Notes under the pieces: generated by a model | What the model was told of the DNA's origin: nothing | Database searches by the model: none | The model's input: the letters and a program-made list of their open reading frames with translations, nothing else | From: Mycobacteroides chelonae | GTDB taxonomy: Bacteria > Actinomycetota > Actinomycetes > Mycobacteriales > Mycobacteriaceae | NCBI RefSeq assembly: GCF_016767715.1 | Contig: NZ_CP050145.1 | Coordinates: 3,410,001 to 3,474,000 of the forward strand | Reading direction: 5' to 3' | DNA: 64,000 nucleotides | In this document: positions 10,923-20,184 of the stretch, piece after piece | How positions within the stretch are numbered: position 1 is the stretch's first letter | How the letters are laid out: every line of letters starts with the position of its first letter | Translations under genes and position numbers: made by a program

Positions 10923-11744
10923 ATGAGCGACTGGAAAGCCTTCACCGTCGAGACCACGGGGCATATCGCCCAGGTCACCCTCATCGGGCCCGGCAAGGGT
11001 AATGCGATGGGACCCGATTTCTGGCGGGAACTGCCGCTGATCTTCACCGAACTCGACGCCGACCCGGAGATACGGGCAATCGTGCTCGCGGCCGCCGGCT
11101 CCCATTTCAGTTACGGGCTGGACCTGGCCGCGATGGCGGGCACCTTCATGCCGCTGCTGGCCGATAAGGCGCTGGCCAAGCCGCGCACCGAGTTCCTCGA
11201 CGAGATACGGAGGCTGCAGGCCTCGGTGACCGCCGTCGCGGCCTGCCGCAAGCCCGTGATCGCCGCGGTGCAGGGCTGGTGCATCGGTGGCGGCGTCGAC
11301 CTCATCGCGGCCGCCGATATCCGGTATGCAAGTGCCGAGGCGAAGTTCAGTGTGCGCGAGGCCAAGGTCGCGATTGTCGCCGATATTGGCTCGCTGCATC
11401 GTCTTCCACCGATCATCGGTGATGGCCACCTGCGTGAACTGGCGTTCACCGGCAAGGACATCGATGCCGCTCGGGCCGAGAAGATCGGTCTCGTCAACGA
11501 TGTGTTCGACACCCCCGAGGCAACGCTGGCGGCCGCGCATGCCACCGCTGCCGAGATCGCGGCCAACCCCCCGCTGGTGGTGCAGGGCGTCAAGGACGTG
11601 CTGGGCCGCGAGCGCGAAAGTGTGGTTGCCGACGGCCTCAAGTACGTGTCGACCTGGAACGCCGCCTTCCTGCCGTCGGAGGACTTGCAGGAAGCCATCG
11701 GTGCGGTCTTCGAGAAGCGGGAACCCGACTTCAAGGGACGCTAA
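10923..11744 (+). CDS. Crotonase family protein, dienoyl-CoA isomerase-like (EchA21 type)
   Basis: 273-residue crotonase-fold enzyme acting on acyl-CoA in the cytoplasm. The CoA/oxyanion-hole segments are present (SHFSYGLDL and QGWCIGGGVDLIAAADIRYAS). The active-site region reads KFSVREAKVAIVADIGSLHRLP, where both a Glu and an Asp are kept. That Glu/Asp pair is the signature of delta3,5-delta2,4-dienoyl-CoA isomerases rather than hydratases, so isomerisation of dienoyl-CoA during unsaturated fatty acid degradation is likely. It begins 18 bases after the third protease, and its stop overlaps the convergent bluB stop by four bases. Confidence 0.88.
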   Translation: MSDWKAFTVETTGHIAQVTLIGPGKGNAMGPDFWRELPLIFTELDADPEIRAIVLAAAGSHFSYGLDLAAMAGTFMPLLADKALAKPRTEFLDEIRRLQASVTAVAACRKPVIAAVQGWCIGGGVDLIAAADIRYASAEAKFSVREAKVAIVADIGSLHRLPPIIGDGHLRELAFTGKDIDAARAEKIGLVNDVFDTPEATLAAAHATAAEIAANPPLVVQGVKDVLGRERESVVADGLKYVSTWNAAFLPSEDLQEAIGAVFEKREPDFKGR

Positions 11745-12364
11745 GTCTCCCGGTACCGGCCCCAGTGCACGGCGTCATCCAACGGACGCCCGCTGCGCCA
11801 GCCGAATCGTTCCAGATCGGGCCGCTCGGCGAACTCACACACCGGCCCGACGCACAACCAGGCGATCGGTCTGATGTGCGTTGGCGCGCCGATTAATTCG
11901 GCCAGGAACTGTTCTTCATAGAACGACACCCAGCCGACGCCGATACCTTCGGTGACCGCGGCGAGCCACAGGTTCTGGATCGCGAGCACCGCCGAAAACA
12001 GGCCCGCATCGGCAATGGTGTGCCGCCCCAAGACATGCGGACCACCACGGCCGTGATCATAGGTGACCACCACCCCGGTACCGCTTTCGCAGATTCCCTC
12101 AATCTTGATGGGATCGAAGGTCTTTCGCCGCTCCGAGGGGAGGCTGTCCGCGAATCGCTCACGCTGCTCGGCAACATGGGCCGCGAAGTTCTCCAGAACC
12201 TCCACCTCGCGCACCACCACGAAATCCCATGGCTGGCTGTTCCCCACGCTGGGCGCGCGATGTGCAGCCTGCAGCAGCTTCAGCAACGTCGTATCGTCGA
12301 TGACCTCTCCGGTGAACTCCGCGCGTACGTCCCGGCGGGTAGCGATGGCCTGGTAGACGTCCAT
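11741..12364 (-). CDS. bluB: 5,6-dimethylbenzimidazole synthase BluB
   Basis: 207-residue flavin enzyme of the nitroreductase fold. BluB breaks down reduced FMN with oxygen to give 5,6-dimethylbenzimidazole, the lower ligand of vitamin B12. Typical segments are MDVYQAIATRRDVRAEF, AAHRAPSVGNSQPWDFVVV and the C-terminal LAIQNLWLAAVTEGIGVGWVSF with CVGPV. The frame is open further upstream, but the ATG at 12364 is the natural start because it overlaps the stop of the upstream MetE-like gene (TGATG), showing tight coupling. It is absent from this position in M. tuberculosis. Confidence 0.93.
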   Translation of the reverse strand: MDVYQAIATRRDVRAEFTGEVIDDTTLLKLLQAAHRAPSVGNSQPWDFVVVREVEVLENFAAHVAEQRERFADSLPSERRKTFDPIKIEGICESGTGVVVTYDHGRGGPHVLGRHTIADAGLFSAVLAIQNLWLAAVTEGIGVGWVSFYEEQFLAELIGAPTHIRPIAWLCVGPVCEFAERPDLERFGWRSGRPLDDAVHWGRYRET

Positions 12365-13368
12365 CACAGCGCGTCCGGGTCGGCATCGATCAGATCGCTG
12401 ACCTTCCGCGTCAATTCGGTTGCCCTGCGCGCCCATGGGAGATCGGCTCCGGCAAGCCCACATCCGGCACTGATGCCGATGCGATCCCGCAGCACCGCGC
12501 GCCCAAAGCCCAGTTTGTCGGCGAGCGCCGCGGTACTGGCCGCCAGCACGTCCGATGAGACGGGCACGGTCGGCGAAAGGGAGGGAATCACACCGAGTAG
12601 CGCCACCTTGCCCGTATCCAGCACCGAAGCCAGCCCATCGAGTGCCTGCGCATCCGCCACGTACGCGGCATCCACCGCGACCCCACGAATATCGGCGCCC
12701 CGCAAGAGCTCCCACGGGGGGTCGGCCGCACAGCAATGCACCACCAGTTCACCACCCACCGCGGCAGCGCACTGGCCCAACAGAGCCGTCGCCGTCGCCG
12801 TGTCGACGGGATGCACCGGCGAGAACATGCTGGTTCCCGACAGTCTGCCGTCCAGTGCGGCGGGCAGAGAGGGTTCGTCGACCTGTACCAGTACGGGAAC
12901 ACCAAGTCGACGAGAAAGCGTGGCTTGATGCTGCGAAAGCCCTTCCGCCAGAGATGCCGCCAGGTCTCGCACCGCTCCGGGGTCGGTGATCGCGCGATGG
13001 CCGTTGGCGAGTTCTAATTGTGCGGCGAGCGTCACCGGCCCCGGACCCTGCACCTTCACCGCGCGTTCGCTCCCCCGATGCCCGCCACGCTCCCACTCCT
13101 CTTCGAGTGCGTCCATGTCCTCGTCCAGGAATCCGCGCGCGCGCCGGACCACCACGCCGGGCCGGGCGGTCGTCCGGTAACCGGTAGGTGAGACGTCGAG
13201 GGCGATATCGACCAGCAGTGCCGCGGCCCGGCCGATCAGATCGGCGCCCACACCGCGCGCGGGCAGCTCCACGAGGTGAGGCAGCGGTAGCTCGGCCACC
13301 ACAATCTCCGTCGCGGCTCGCACCTGTAACCCCGGCCACGAGCCGAGGCCAGTTCCCTTCGCCCACAT
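12364..13368 (-). CDS. Core-MetE-like (methionine synthase II family) protein, Rv3015c-like
   Basis: About 334 residues, matching only the C-terminal catalytic half of cobalamin-independent methionine synthase (UROD/MetE-like fold). Zinc-ligand candidates can be matched to MetE: HCC in ELVVHCC (His-x-Cys), an acidic residue in AVDAAY, and Cys in SAGCGLAG. The substrate-binding block VQVDEPSLP is also present. The half-size core form resembles proteins reported to take methyl groups from methylcobalamin rather than folate. ATG 13368 is chosen, with GGGGTGA just before it; GTG 13374 is also possible. The gene lies 16 bases after the permease and is coupled to bluB, pointing to a link with corrinoid or methionine metabolism. 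Confidence 0.82.
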   Translation of the reverse strand: MWAKGTGLGSWPGLQVRAATEIVVAELPLPHLVELPARGVGADLIGRAAALLVDIALDVSPTGYRTTARPGVVVRRARGFLDEDMDALEEEWERGGHRGSERAVKVQGPGPVTLAAQLELANGHRAITDPGAVRDLAASLAEGLSQHQATLSRRLGVPVLVQVDEPSLPAALDGRLSGTSMFSPVHPVDTATATALLGQCAAAVGGELVVHCCAADPPWELLRGADIRGVAVDAAYVADAQALDGLASVLDTGKVALLGVIPSLSPTVPVSSDVLAASTAALADKLGFGRAVLRDRIGISAGCGLAGADLPWARRATELTRKVSDLIDADPDAL

Positions 13369-13384
13369 GTTCACCCCGAGAACG

Positions 13385-14833
13385 TTAGGTGATGATCGAT
13401 TCGATCGGACCCTTGGCGAAGTAGACGACGAACAATCCCGCCACCACGTACAGCAGCGGATGCACGGCCCGAAGCCGGGCCCCGCGCTCCCCTGACACGA
13501 CGGCCAGCACCACCCAGCTGATGAACCCCACACCGATGCCATTGGCGATCGAATAGGTAAACGGCATGGTCACCACGGTCAGAAAACAGGGCAACGCGTA
13601 CTCAAAGCGGGTGAGGTCGATGCTGCGCAGCTGGCCGATCATCATGGCGCCCACCACCACCAGGGCCGGCGCCGCAGCCTCCAGCGGCACCACCGAATAC
13701 AGCGGGGTGAAGAACATCGCCGCCAGGAACAGCAGACCGGTCACCACATTGGCCAGCCCGGTCCGGGCGCCCTCGGCAATACCGGAGGCAGACTCCACGA
13801 ACACGGTGTTCGAGGACGAGGAGGAGACGCCTCCAACGACCGCACCAACACCCTCCACCGATAACGCGCGTCCGATTCCCGGCAGGGTGCCGTGCTCGTC
13901 GGTCAGAGCGGCCTCCTTACCCAGACCGGTCATGGTTCCCATCGCGTCGAAGAAGTTCGAGAGCACCAGCGCGAACACCAGCACCGTCGCCGACAGCACA
14001 CCCACCCGGGTGAATGCGCCGAACATGTCCACCTGACCGAGTAGACTCAGGTCCGGCATGCCACCCGCCGAGGACGGCCACGCGGGCACGGTGAGGTTCC
14101 ATCCCTTGGTATCGGCGGGCTGCGCACCGCGCTCGGTCAGCGCCTGCGCGAGCATCGAGATCCCCGTCATCACGACGATGCCGATGAGCAGTCCGCCACG
14201 AACCTTGCGCACCACCAGAATTCCCATCAACAGCACGCCGGCGGCGAAGATCAGGGTCGGGACGGTGGCCACCGAGTTGTCGATTCCCAAACCAACCGGC
14301 ACGGTGGTGTTCGCCGCGTCGGGGGTGCGTCGCACAAACCCGGCGTCAACGAAGCCGATGAATGCGATGAAGCATCCGATTCCGGCGGCGATCGCCGCCT
14401 TCAGCTCATCGGGAATGGCATGGAACACCGCGGTGCGGAAACCTGAGATACCCAGCGCCACAATGACCAGGCCGTCGACAATCACCAAACCCATGGCCTC
14501 GGGCCAGCTCATCTGCGACGCAAAGGACACGGCGAGCAGACTGTTGATGCCCAGCCCCGCGGCAAGCGCGAACGGGTAGTTGGCGATGAACCCGAACAGT
14601 ATGGACATCACCCCGGCGGCCAGGGCCGTCACCGCCGCCACCTGACCCACCGGCAGCACATGGCCCAGCACGTCAGCGTTGTGCGCGCGTCCCGGCTCAC
14701 CACCGATGATGAGCGGGTTGAGCACCACGATGTACGCCATCGCGAAAAAGGTGACGATCCCACCGCGAACTTCCCGCCCCAGCGTCGACTGCCGCTCGGA
14801 GATCCGGAAGAACCGGTCGACTAGGCCATTCAT
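13385..14833 (-). CDS. NCS2/AzgA-type purine permease
   Basis: 482-residue polytopic membrane protein of the nucleobase:cation symporter-2 family, AzgA/PbuG branch (guanine, hypoxanthine or adenine uptake by proton symport). Signature stretches are the N-terminal TLGREVRGGIVTFFAMAYIVVLNP, LAAGLGINSLLA, SNFFDAMGTMTGLGKEA and SSSSNTVFVESASGIAEGARTG. About 12-14 membrane segments. ATG 14833 gives the normal N-terminus (MNGLVDRFFRISERQSTLGREV); the frame is open further upstream without family similarity. It is the first gene of a probable operon with the MetE-like gene and bluB. Confidence 0.92.
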   Translation of the reverse strand: MNGLVDRFFRISERQSTLGREVRGGIVTFFAMAYIVVLNPLIIGGEPGRAHNADVLGHVLPVGQVAAVTALAAGVMSILFGFIANYPFALAAGLGINSLLAVSFASQMSWPEAMGLVIVDGLVIVALGISGFRTAVFHAIPDELKAAIAAGIGCFIAFIGFVDAGFVRRTPDAANTTVPVGLGIDNSVATVPTLIFAAGVLLMGILVVRKVRGGLLIGIVVMTGISMLAQALTERGAQPADTKGWNLTVPAWPSSAGGMPDLSLLGQVDMFGAFTRVGVLSATVLVFALVLSNFFDAMGTMTGLGKEAALTDEHGTLPGIGRALSVEGVGAVVGGVSSSSSNTVFVESASGIAEGARTGLANVVTGLLFLAAMFFTPLYSVVPLEAAAPALVVVGAMMIGQLRSIDLTRFEYALPCFLTVVTMPFTYSIANGIGVGFISWVVLAVVSGERGARLRAVHPLLYVVAGLFVVYFAKGPIESIIT

Positions 14834-15006
14834 AGCCGTTGAAAGTACAGGTCCCGGTTGCCGGTCGCCCGCCGCAATCGAACGCGGGATTTCGCGGCGA
14901 TTTCCGCGTCGGGCCGCACTCGGCGTCCGGTTCGGGAACCAGTGGGAGGAGGGACTTTCCAACCCCAGGTAGAGGACCTTCGTCACTAGGACGGTGCGCG
15001 GCCATC

Positions 15007-15050
15007 CGGTCGAATATAAGTGTCACTTTCAGACACAGATAACTCGACCG
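15007..15050. promoter_or_regulatory. Nested inverted repeat in the desaturase promoter
   Basis: Outer arms CGGTCGA (15007-15013) and TCGACCG (15044-15050) enclose inner arms GTGTC (15020-15024) and GACAC (15032-15036), both centred at about 15028. A -10-like TATAAG overlaps the left inner arm. The element ends 16 bases before the desaturase GTG, so binding there could block transcription. DesA genes of mycobacteria are known to be controlled by a TetR-family regulator (MadR); whether this is its site is inference. Confidence 0.55.
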
Positions 15051-15066
15051 AATCCGAGGACGCACC

Positions 15067-16053
15067 GTGCCGCAGAAGGAATACACCGACCTCGAGCTCC
15101 TCCACGAACTCGAACCCGTGGTGGAGGAAAACACTCATCGCCACCTCGGCGTGTTCAAAGAGTGGAACCCGCACGACTACATCCCGTGGTCCGAGGGCAA
15201 GAACTACAAGGCATTGGGCGGGCAGGACTGGGATCCCGAGCAATGCAAACTCTCCGAGCTCGCCAAGGTTGCCATGATCACCAACCTGCTCACCGAGGAC
15301 AACCTGCCCGCATATCACCGCGAGATCGCCATGAACTTCACCATGGACGGACCGTGGGGCACCTGGGTAAACCGGTGGACGGCAGAAGAACAGCGTCACA
15401 GCATCGCGATTCGTGACTATCTCGTCGTCACGCGGTCCGTCGATCCGGTGGAACTGGAGAAGCTGCGTGTCGAGCAGATGACCCGCGGGTTCTCCCCCGG
15501 GCAGAACCGCCAGGGCGGCGACCACATGTTCGCCGACAGCCTGTTCGACTCGGTGGCCTATGTGTCATTTCAGGAGCTGGCCACCCGTGTTTCGCACCGC
15601 AACACCGGCGTCGCCTGTGCCGAACCCATCGCGCAGGAACTCCTCAAACACATCTCCAATGACGAGAACCTGCACATGATCTTCTACCGCAACATGGTCG
15701 AGGCCGGTCTCGAGATCGCACCCAACCAGGCGGTGAAATCGATTCACAAGGTTCTCGACAACTTCACGATGCCCGGCTACACGATCCCCGGCTTCCGCCG
15801 TAACGCGGTCACCATCGCCACCGGCGGCGTGTACGACCCGCAGTCACACCTTGCCGAGGTCGTCCAGCCGGTGCTGCGCAAGTGGCGCATCTTCGAGCGT
15901 GACGACATCAACGGCGAGGGCGAGTGGTACCGCGAAGACCTGCACCGCATCATCACCGGCCTCAAGAAGACCGCCAGCGATTTCGAAGAAGTCAAGACCA
16001 AGTACCTGGAGCGTCAGGCAAGGCGCGCCGAGCGGATGGCCGCCAAGGTGTAA
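15067..16053 (+). CDS. Acyl-[acyl-carrier-protein] desaturase, DesA family
   Basis: 328-residue soluble di-iron desaturase of the mycobacterial DesA1/DesA2 type, which inserts a double bond into ACP-bound acyl chains, probably in mycolic acid or unsaturated fatty acid synthesis. Iron-ligand motifs of the ferritin-like fold are present: E in LTEDNLPAYHREI, the WTAEEQRHS pair (ExxH) and the second DENLHMIF (ExxH). The N-terminal NPHDYIPWSEGKNY is very typical of the family. GTG start at 15067 with GAGGA seven bases upstream. The promoter contains a nested inverted repeat. Closest in my recollection to DesA1; a DesA2-type assignment is possible. Confidence 0.93.
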   Translation: MPQKEYTDLELLHELEPVVEENTHRHLGVFKEWNPHDYIPWSEGKNYKALGGQDWDPEQCKLSELAKVAMITNLLTEDNLPAYHREIAMNFTMDGPWGTWVNRWTAEEQRHSIAIRDYLVVTRSVDPVELEKLRVEQMTRGFSPGQNRQGGDHMFADSLFDSVAYVSFQELATRVSHRNTGVACAEPIAQELLKHISNDENLHMIFYRNMVEAGLEIAPNQAVKSIHKVLDNFTMPGYTIPGFRRNAVTIATGGVYDPQSHLAEVVQPVLRKWRIFERDDINGEGEWYREDLHRIITGLKKTASDFEEVKTKYLERQARRAERMAAKV

Positions 16054-16145
16054 CCCTCGGTAACGTCGACATGGGCAAACGGCGATATCCCGTTCAGTAC
16101 GATTGGACGGGGCCGTCTGCCGGCCGACGGGGATGAGAGGGATAC

Positions 16146-17006
16146 ATGCGCGCGGTCAAGACGCTGTCGACGGTGTTCGGCATCGCCACGATGTTCGCGG
16201 CGACTGTCACCGGCCCTGCGATCGCGTCGGCCGAACCCGTGGCGGGCGCCCAGTTGGTCGCGATCGGAGATTCGTTCATGGCGGCGGGTTCTAACGCCGC
16301 CGGTATCACCGGCCCGGTCGGCACCGCCTGCAACCAGGCGACCGACAATGTCGCGCATCTGGTCGCCACGTCATTCCCGCAGATGACATTCGCCGACTAC
16401 TCCTGTGTCGGCGCGCTCTCCACCGACGTCTACACACCCTCCACACGCGGCCCGCAGAACACGGGGCTGTCCCCGGCCACCAAGGTCGCGATCGTCTCCA
16501 TTGGCGGCAACGACGCCGGATTCGAGCAGATCGCCACCGACTGCCTGTTCGCGCTGAGCTGCCCGCCGGAGAAGAAGGCGCAATTCAGCGCCAACGTCGC
16601 CTCGGTGGGCCCGAAACTCACGGGCGCGTACGCCGCCATCCGTCAGGCGGCCCCGAACGCGCGCGTGTTCACGGTGGGCTACCTGCCCATCCTTCCGCCG
16701 GACGCCAAGGGATGTCTGGTCGGCCTGATCAACACGCAAGAGACCATCACCTTCCTCAATGGTCTGCAACGTCAGCTCAACGACACGATCGTGTCCGAAT
16801 CCTCGAAGGCGGGGTTCACCCCTGTCATCCCGGCGACCAGTAGCGACCACAGCGTGTGCGCATCCGATTTCCAGCGCTACGTGTCGATGACGGGCACCGG
16901 CGTAGGCGATGAGGGAATTCCGATGCACCCGACCGCACCGGGACGGCAGTATGTCGCCGAACGCATCGCGATCGCCATGCGTTCAGCGGGAATTCAGGGA
17001 ACCTAG
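16146..17006 (+). CDS. Secreted SGNH/GDSL hydrolase
   Basis: 286 residues. Signal peptide in the first ~29 residues ([23 protein letters not shown]). Block I is [11 protein letters not shown] with the nucleophilic Ser, block III is SIGGNDAG with the oxyanion Asn, and the catalytic His sits in [12 protein letters not shown] near the C-terminus. Several cysteines (CNQ, YSC, CLFALSC, VCAS) suggest disulfides in the envelope. Probably an exported esterase or lipase with unknown substrate. RBS GGGATGAGAGG lies just before the ATG. Its stop codon TAG is shared as CTAG with the convergent mnmA stop. Confidence 0.9.
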   Translation: MRAVKTLSTVFGIATMFAATVTGPAIASAEPVAGAQLVAIGDSFMAAGSNAAGITGPVGTACNQATDNVAHLVATSFPQMTFADYSCVGALSTDVYTPSTRGPQNTGLSPATKVAIVSIGGNDAGFEQIATDCLFALSCPPEKKAQFSANVASVGPKLTGAYAAIRQAAPNARVFTVGYLPILPPDAKGCLVGLINTQETITFLNGLQRQLNDTIVSESSKAGFTPVIPATSSDHSVCASDFQRYVSMTGTGVGDEGIPMHPTAPGRQYVAERIAIAMRSAGIQGT

Positions 17007-18073
17007 CCGCGCGTGATGATCGCGCTGCCGAGCACCTCGTCACCCTCGGCGTCCGGCCGGTACAGCACCACCGTCTGCCCGGGCGCCACACCGCGCAGGG
17101 CGGTACGCAGCCGGACATGAATACGCTCGGCTCCCGGTTCGACAACCGCGTCGACCACCGAACCGTGCGCCCGAACCTGAACCTGGCACTCGATGGGCCC
17201 GGCGGGCACCTGCCCCGAGGTCCACACCACCGGCTCTCCCCCGAATTCCCAAATCTCGAGATCCTCAACGGTTCCCACTCGAACGGTGGCCGTGTCGGCA
17301 TCGATCGATGTGACGTATCGGGGACGGCCGTCGGCGGCAGGGCCTACCAGCCCGAGCCCCTTGCGCTGCCCGATGGTGAACTCGTGTACCCCCGCATGGG
17401 TGGCCAACACGCTGCCGTCGGCGTCCACCACATTCCCGCGACGCACGCCGATGCGCGCACCGAGGAAAGCCTGGGTGTCTCCGGAAGGAATGAAGCAGAT
17501 GTCATGGCTGTCCGGCTTGTTCGCAACAAGCAGTCCGCGCTGCTCGGCCTCGGCGCGGATATCGGGCTTGGGACTATCGCCCACGGGGAACAGCGCGCGG
17601 CTCAGCTGCTGCGGTGTGAGCACCCCGAGCACATAGGACTGGTCCTTGTCCGCGTCGACCGCACGGCGCAGCCTGCCGTCCTGCAACCGCGCGTAGTGAC
17701 CGGTGGCCACGGCATCGAAGCCCAGCGCGATGGCGCGGTCGGCCAGCGCCGCGAACTTGATCTTCTCGTTGCACTTCACACACGGATTGGGAGTGCGCCC
17801 CTCGGCGTAGGCCTCGACGAAGTCGTCGATGACGTCCTCTTTGAATCGATCGGCGAAATCCCATACGTAGAAGGGGATTTCGAGCATGTCGGCAACGCGG
17901 CGGGCATCGGCGGCATCCTCTTTCGAGCAGCATCCCCGCGATCCGGTGCGCAGTGTGCCGGGTGCCGCCGACAGCGCCAGGTGCACACCGACAACATCGT
18001 GTCCGGCATCCACCATGCGCGCAGCCGCAACCGAGGAGTCCACTCCCCCGCTCATGGCGGCCAGCACCCTCAT
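17003..18073 (-). CDS. mnmA: tRNA-specific 2-thiouridylase MnmA
   Basis: 356 residues. MnmA adenylates and thiolates U34 of tRNAs for Lys, Glu and Gln, taking sulfur from a cysteine desulfurase. The PP-loop ATPase motif is at the start ([14 protein letters not shown]). Catalytic cysteines are in [12 protein letters not shown] and in [12 protein letters not shown], followed by the PUA-like C-terminal domain. The frame remains open upstream of 18073, but this ATG gives the family N-terminus and overlaps the iscS stop as ATGA, coupling sulfur donor and thiolase. Confidence 0.97.
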   Translation of the reverse strand: MRVLAAMSGGVDSSVAAARMVDAGHDVVGVHLALSAAPGTLRTGSRGCCSKEDAADARRVADMLEIPFYVWDFADRFKEDVIDDFVEAYAEGRTPNPCVKCNEKIKFAALADRAIALGFDAVATGHYARLQDGRLRRAVDADKDQSYVLGVLTPQQLSRALFPVGDSPKPDIRAEAEQRGLLVANKPDSHDICFIPSGDTQAFLGARIGVRRGNVVDADGSVLATHAGVHEFTIGQRKGLGLVGPAADGRPRYVTSIDADTATVRVGTVEDLEIWEFGGEPVVWTSGQVPAGPIECQVQVRAHGSVVDAVVEPGAERIHVRLRTALRGVAPGQTVVLYRPDAEGDEVLGSAIITRG

Positions 18074-19281
18074 GACCGGCCTCCGGCGCTGGCCAGGGCA
18101 GCGGCCCGGGCGCGCGGAACAGCGACCTGCAGCGCCTCGACAGCACGGGCCACATCCGAGGCCGCGGAGGTGTGGCCGAAGCTGAATCGCAGCGATCCAC
18201 GCGCGGCTTCGGGGTCGATACCCATCTCGATGAGCACATGCGAGGGCCGCGCGACGCCCGCCGTGCACGCCGAGCCGGTGGAACACTCGATGCCGTTGGC
18301 GTCCAGCAACATCAGCAGCGAATCGCCCTCGCATCCGGCAAAGGTGAAATGCGCGTTCCCGGGCAATCTGCCGTTTCCGACAGCACCGTTGAGCACGGAA
18401 CCCTCGATCTGGGTCAGCACCTGATCGATCAGCTCGTCCCGAAGCTTTTTCAGTGTCGCGGAACCCTCACACCGTTCGGAGACGGCCTCGACAAGCGCGG
18501 TCGACATAGCCACGATCGCCGCCGTGTCGGGCGTGCCCGAACGGATGTCACGTTCGTGGCCACCACCGTGAAGCAATGGAACACAAGCGGTTTCACGCCG
18601 CAGGAGCAGTGCACCGACCCCCATCGGGCCGCCGAACTTGTGTGCGGCCACACTCATTGCCGACAGTCCGCTGAGGGCGAAATCGATATCGAGCTGGCCG
18701 ACCGCACCGATGGCATCGCTGTGCATCGGAATATCGAACTCGGCAGCGATGGAAGCCAACTCGCAAATGGGGTTGATGGTGCCGACCTCGTTGTTGGCCC
18801 ACATCACCGTGATGAGTGCGACGTCGTCGTGGTCGGCGAGGGCCGCGCGCAGTGCCGCGGCCGTGACGGTGCCGGCATCATCCACCGGCAGCCACGTCAC
18901 GTCAGCTCCCTCGTGGTCGGCGAGCCACTGCACCGCATCGAGGACCGCATGATGCTCGACGGCGCCGGCGATGACGCGAGTTCGTCGCGCATCGGCATCG
19001 CGACGTGCCCAGTAGATGCCCTTGATGGCGAGATTGTCGCTTTCGGTACCGCCGGCGGTGAAGATCACCTCGGACGGTCGGGCGCCCAGGGCCGCGGCGA
19101 TCGACTCCCGCGATTCCTCGACCCGGCGCCGGGCATCACGCCCGGACCCGTGCAGCGAGGCGGCGTTCCCGGTCTGGGCCATGGTGGCCGCCATCGCCTC
19201 GATGGCGGCGGGGCGCATCGGGGTGGTTGCGGCATGGTCCAGGTAGACCGCACCTTCAGCTGGGGTTCGAGCAGCAGACAT
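18070..19281 (-). CDS. iscS: Cysteine desulfurase (IscS-like)
   Basis: 403-residue PLP enzyme (class V aminotransferase fold) that moves sulfur from cysteine to a protein persulfide for tRNA thiolation and Fe-S cluster assembly. Motifs: [13 protein letters not shown] at the N-terminus, [11 protein letters not shown] with the PLP-stacking His, [14 protein letters not shown] with the PLP Lys, and the catalytic Cys in [15 protein letters not shown] near the C-terminus. ATG 19281 starts [15 protein letters not shown]; the frame upstream is not family-like. Directly upstream of and overlapping mnmA, as in M. tuberculosis Rv3025c-Rv3024c. Confidence 0.96.
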   Translation of the reverse strand: MSAARTPAEGAVYLDHAATTPMRPAAIEAMAATMAQTGNAASLHGSGRDARRRVEESRESIAAALGARPSEVIFTAGGTESDNLAIKGIYWARRDADARRTRVIAGAVEHHAVLDAVQWLADHEGADVTWLPVDDAGTVTAAALRAALADHDDVALITVMWANNEVGTINPICELASIAAEFDIPMHSDAIGAVGQLDIDFALSGLSAMSVAAHKFGGPMGVGALLLRRETACVPLLHGGGHERDIRSGTPDTAAIVAMSTALVEAVSERCEGSATLKKLRDELIDQVLTQIEGSVLNGAVGNGRLPGNAHFTFAGCEGDSLLMLLDANGIECSTGSACTAGVARPSHVLIEMGIDPEAARGSLRFSFGHTSAASDVARAVEALQVAVPRARAAALASAGGRS

Positions 19282-19327
19282 AACGCATCCAGGATAGGTC
19301 CCACCCAGGTGGGCTCGTCCAATCGCG

Positions 19328-20182
19328 TCAGGCTGCGATCGGTTCCGGGTGCTCCGGGTGGCTGTGGAGCTGCGGGGTTCGGTCACCGGCACGAACGGCC
19401 GCCTCGCAGCGACTGGCCAGATCACGACGGCTCTCACCGGGCAATTGCAGCCCCGCCACCTGGATATGCGCCACTGTCATCCGTGTCGCCGTGAGGCGGC
19501 GAATGGAGGCCATCAGGGTGTCTTCGCCCACATAAGCCGGAACGGTCGACAGCTCGCCACCGGGGTAGTGATACGTCAGCCGCAACGGCTGCACCGGCCG
19601 CTGCGCGTCGATGGCGGCCTGGAACATCGCGGGGCGGAACGATCCGTACGCGCGACCGCACCAGGTGGTGCCCTCGGGGAACGCCACCACGGTCTGACCG
19701 GCCTGAAGACGGGTCGCGACGGTGTCAACCACCCGCGGCAGGGTGCGCAGGTTTCCTCGCTCGATCGGGATGACCCGCATCATCCGGGCGATGACGCCTA
19801 AACCGGGCCAATCAATCAGATCTGCCCGGGCCACGAACGAGCCCGGGAGCACGGCGCCGATGGCGAAGACATCGACCCAGGACACATGGCCCGCGACCAC
19901 CAGGGAACCCCGGATATCGCGGATCGGACCGCCGGATACGGAAATGCGGACGCCCAGGCAGCGCAGCATCAACCGGCAGTATCCGCGCTGCCAGCGCACC
20001 CGCCCGGGAAGTGGTATTCCCAGCAGCGGCGCAAAGGTGAGCAACGTGATCGCCATCGCGATGCGCGTCGTGGTTCGCAGGGTCCGCGTGAGCCGCCCTG
20101 GTTCGTCGATGGTGTTGGCCCGCATGCAGCTGTCGTCACAGGTTGCCTTCGGCAGCCAGGCGTGAGCGAATTCGGGTGCCAT
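19328..20182 (-). CDS. Lysophospholipid acyltransferase family protein (OlsA/PlsC-like, Rv3026c)
   Basis: 284 residues of the PlsC family, which moves an acyl chain to a lyso-lipid at the membrane. There is a hydrophobic segment near residues 35-55, then the catalytic HX4D motif in [13 protein letters not shown] and the glycerophosphate-binding PEGTTW in [13 protein letters not shown]. It starts two bases after the stop of an OlsB-like gene, and in other bacteria OlsB plus OlsA make ornithine lipid; that suggests an aminolipid product but is inference. ATG 20182 fits the spacing to the upstream gene. Confidence 0.85.
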   Translation of the reverse strand: MAPEFAHAWLPKATCDDSCMRANTIDEPGRLTRTLRTTTRIAMAITLLTFAPLLGIPLPGRVRWQRGYCRLMLRCLGVRISVSGGPIRDIRGSLVVAGHVSWVDVFAIGAVLPGSFVARADLIDWPGLGVIARMMRVIPIERGNLRTLPRVVDTVATRLQAGQTVVAFPEGTTWCGRAYGSFRPAMFQAAIDAQRPVQPLRLTYHYPGGELSTVPAYVGEDTLMASIRRLTATRMTVAHIQVAGLQLPGESRRDLASRCEAAVRAGDRTPQLHSHPEHPEPIAA

Positions 20183-20184
20183 CG

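Noticed and set aside
10215..11540. 441-codon open frame antisense to the third protease and the crotonase
   Set aside because: No recognisable family, and both sense genes have clear catalytic motifs; third-codon GC bias explains the lack of stops.
17117..18424. 435-codon open frame antisense to mnmA, and a similar one at 18172-19494 opposite iscS
   Set aside because: Translation lacks any fold pattern; the sense genes are essential and conserved.
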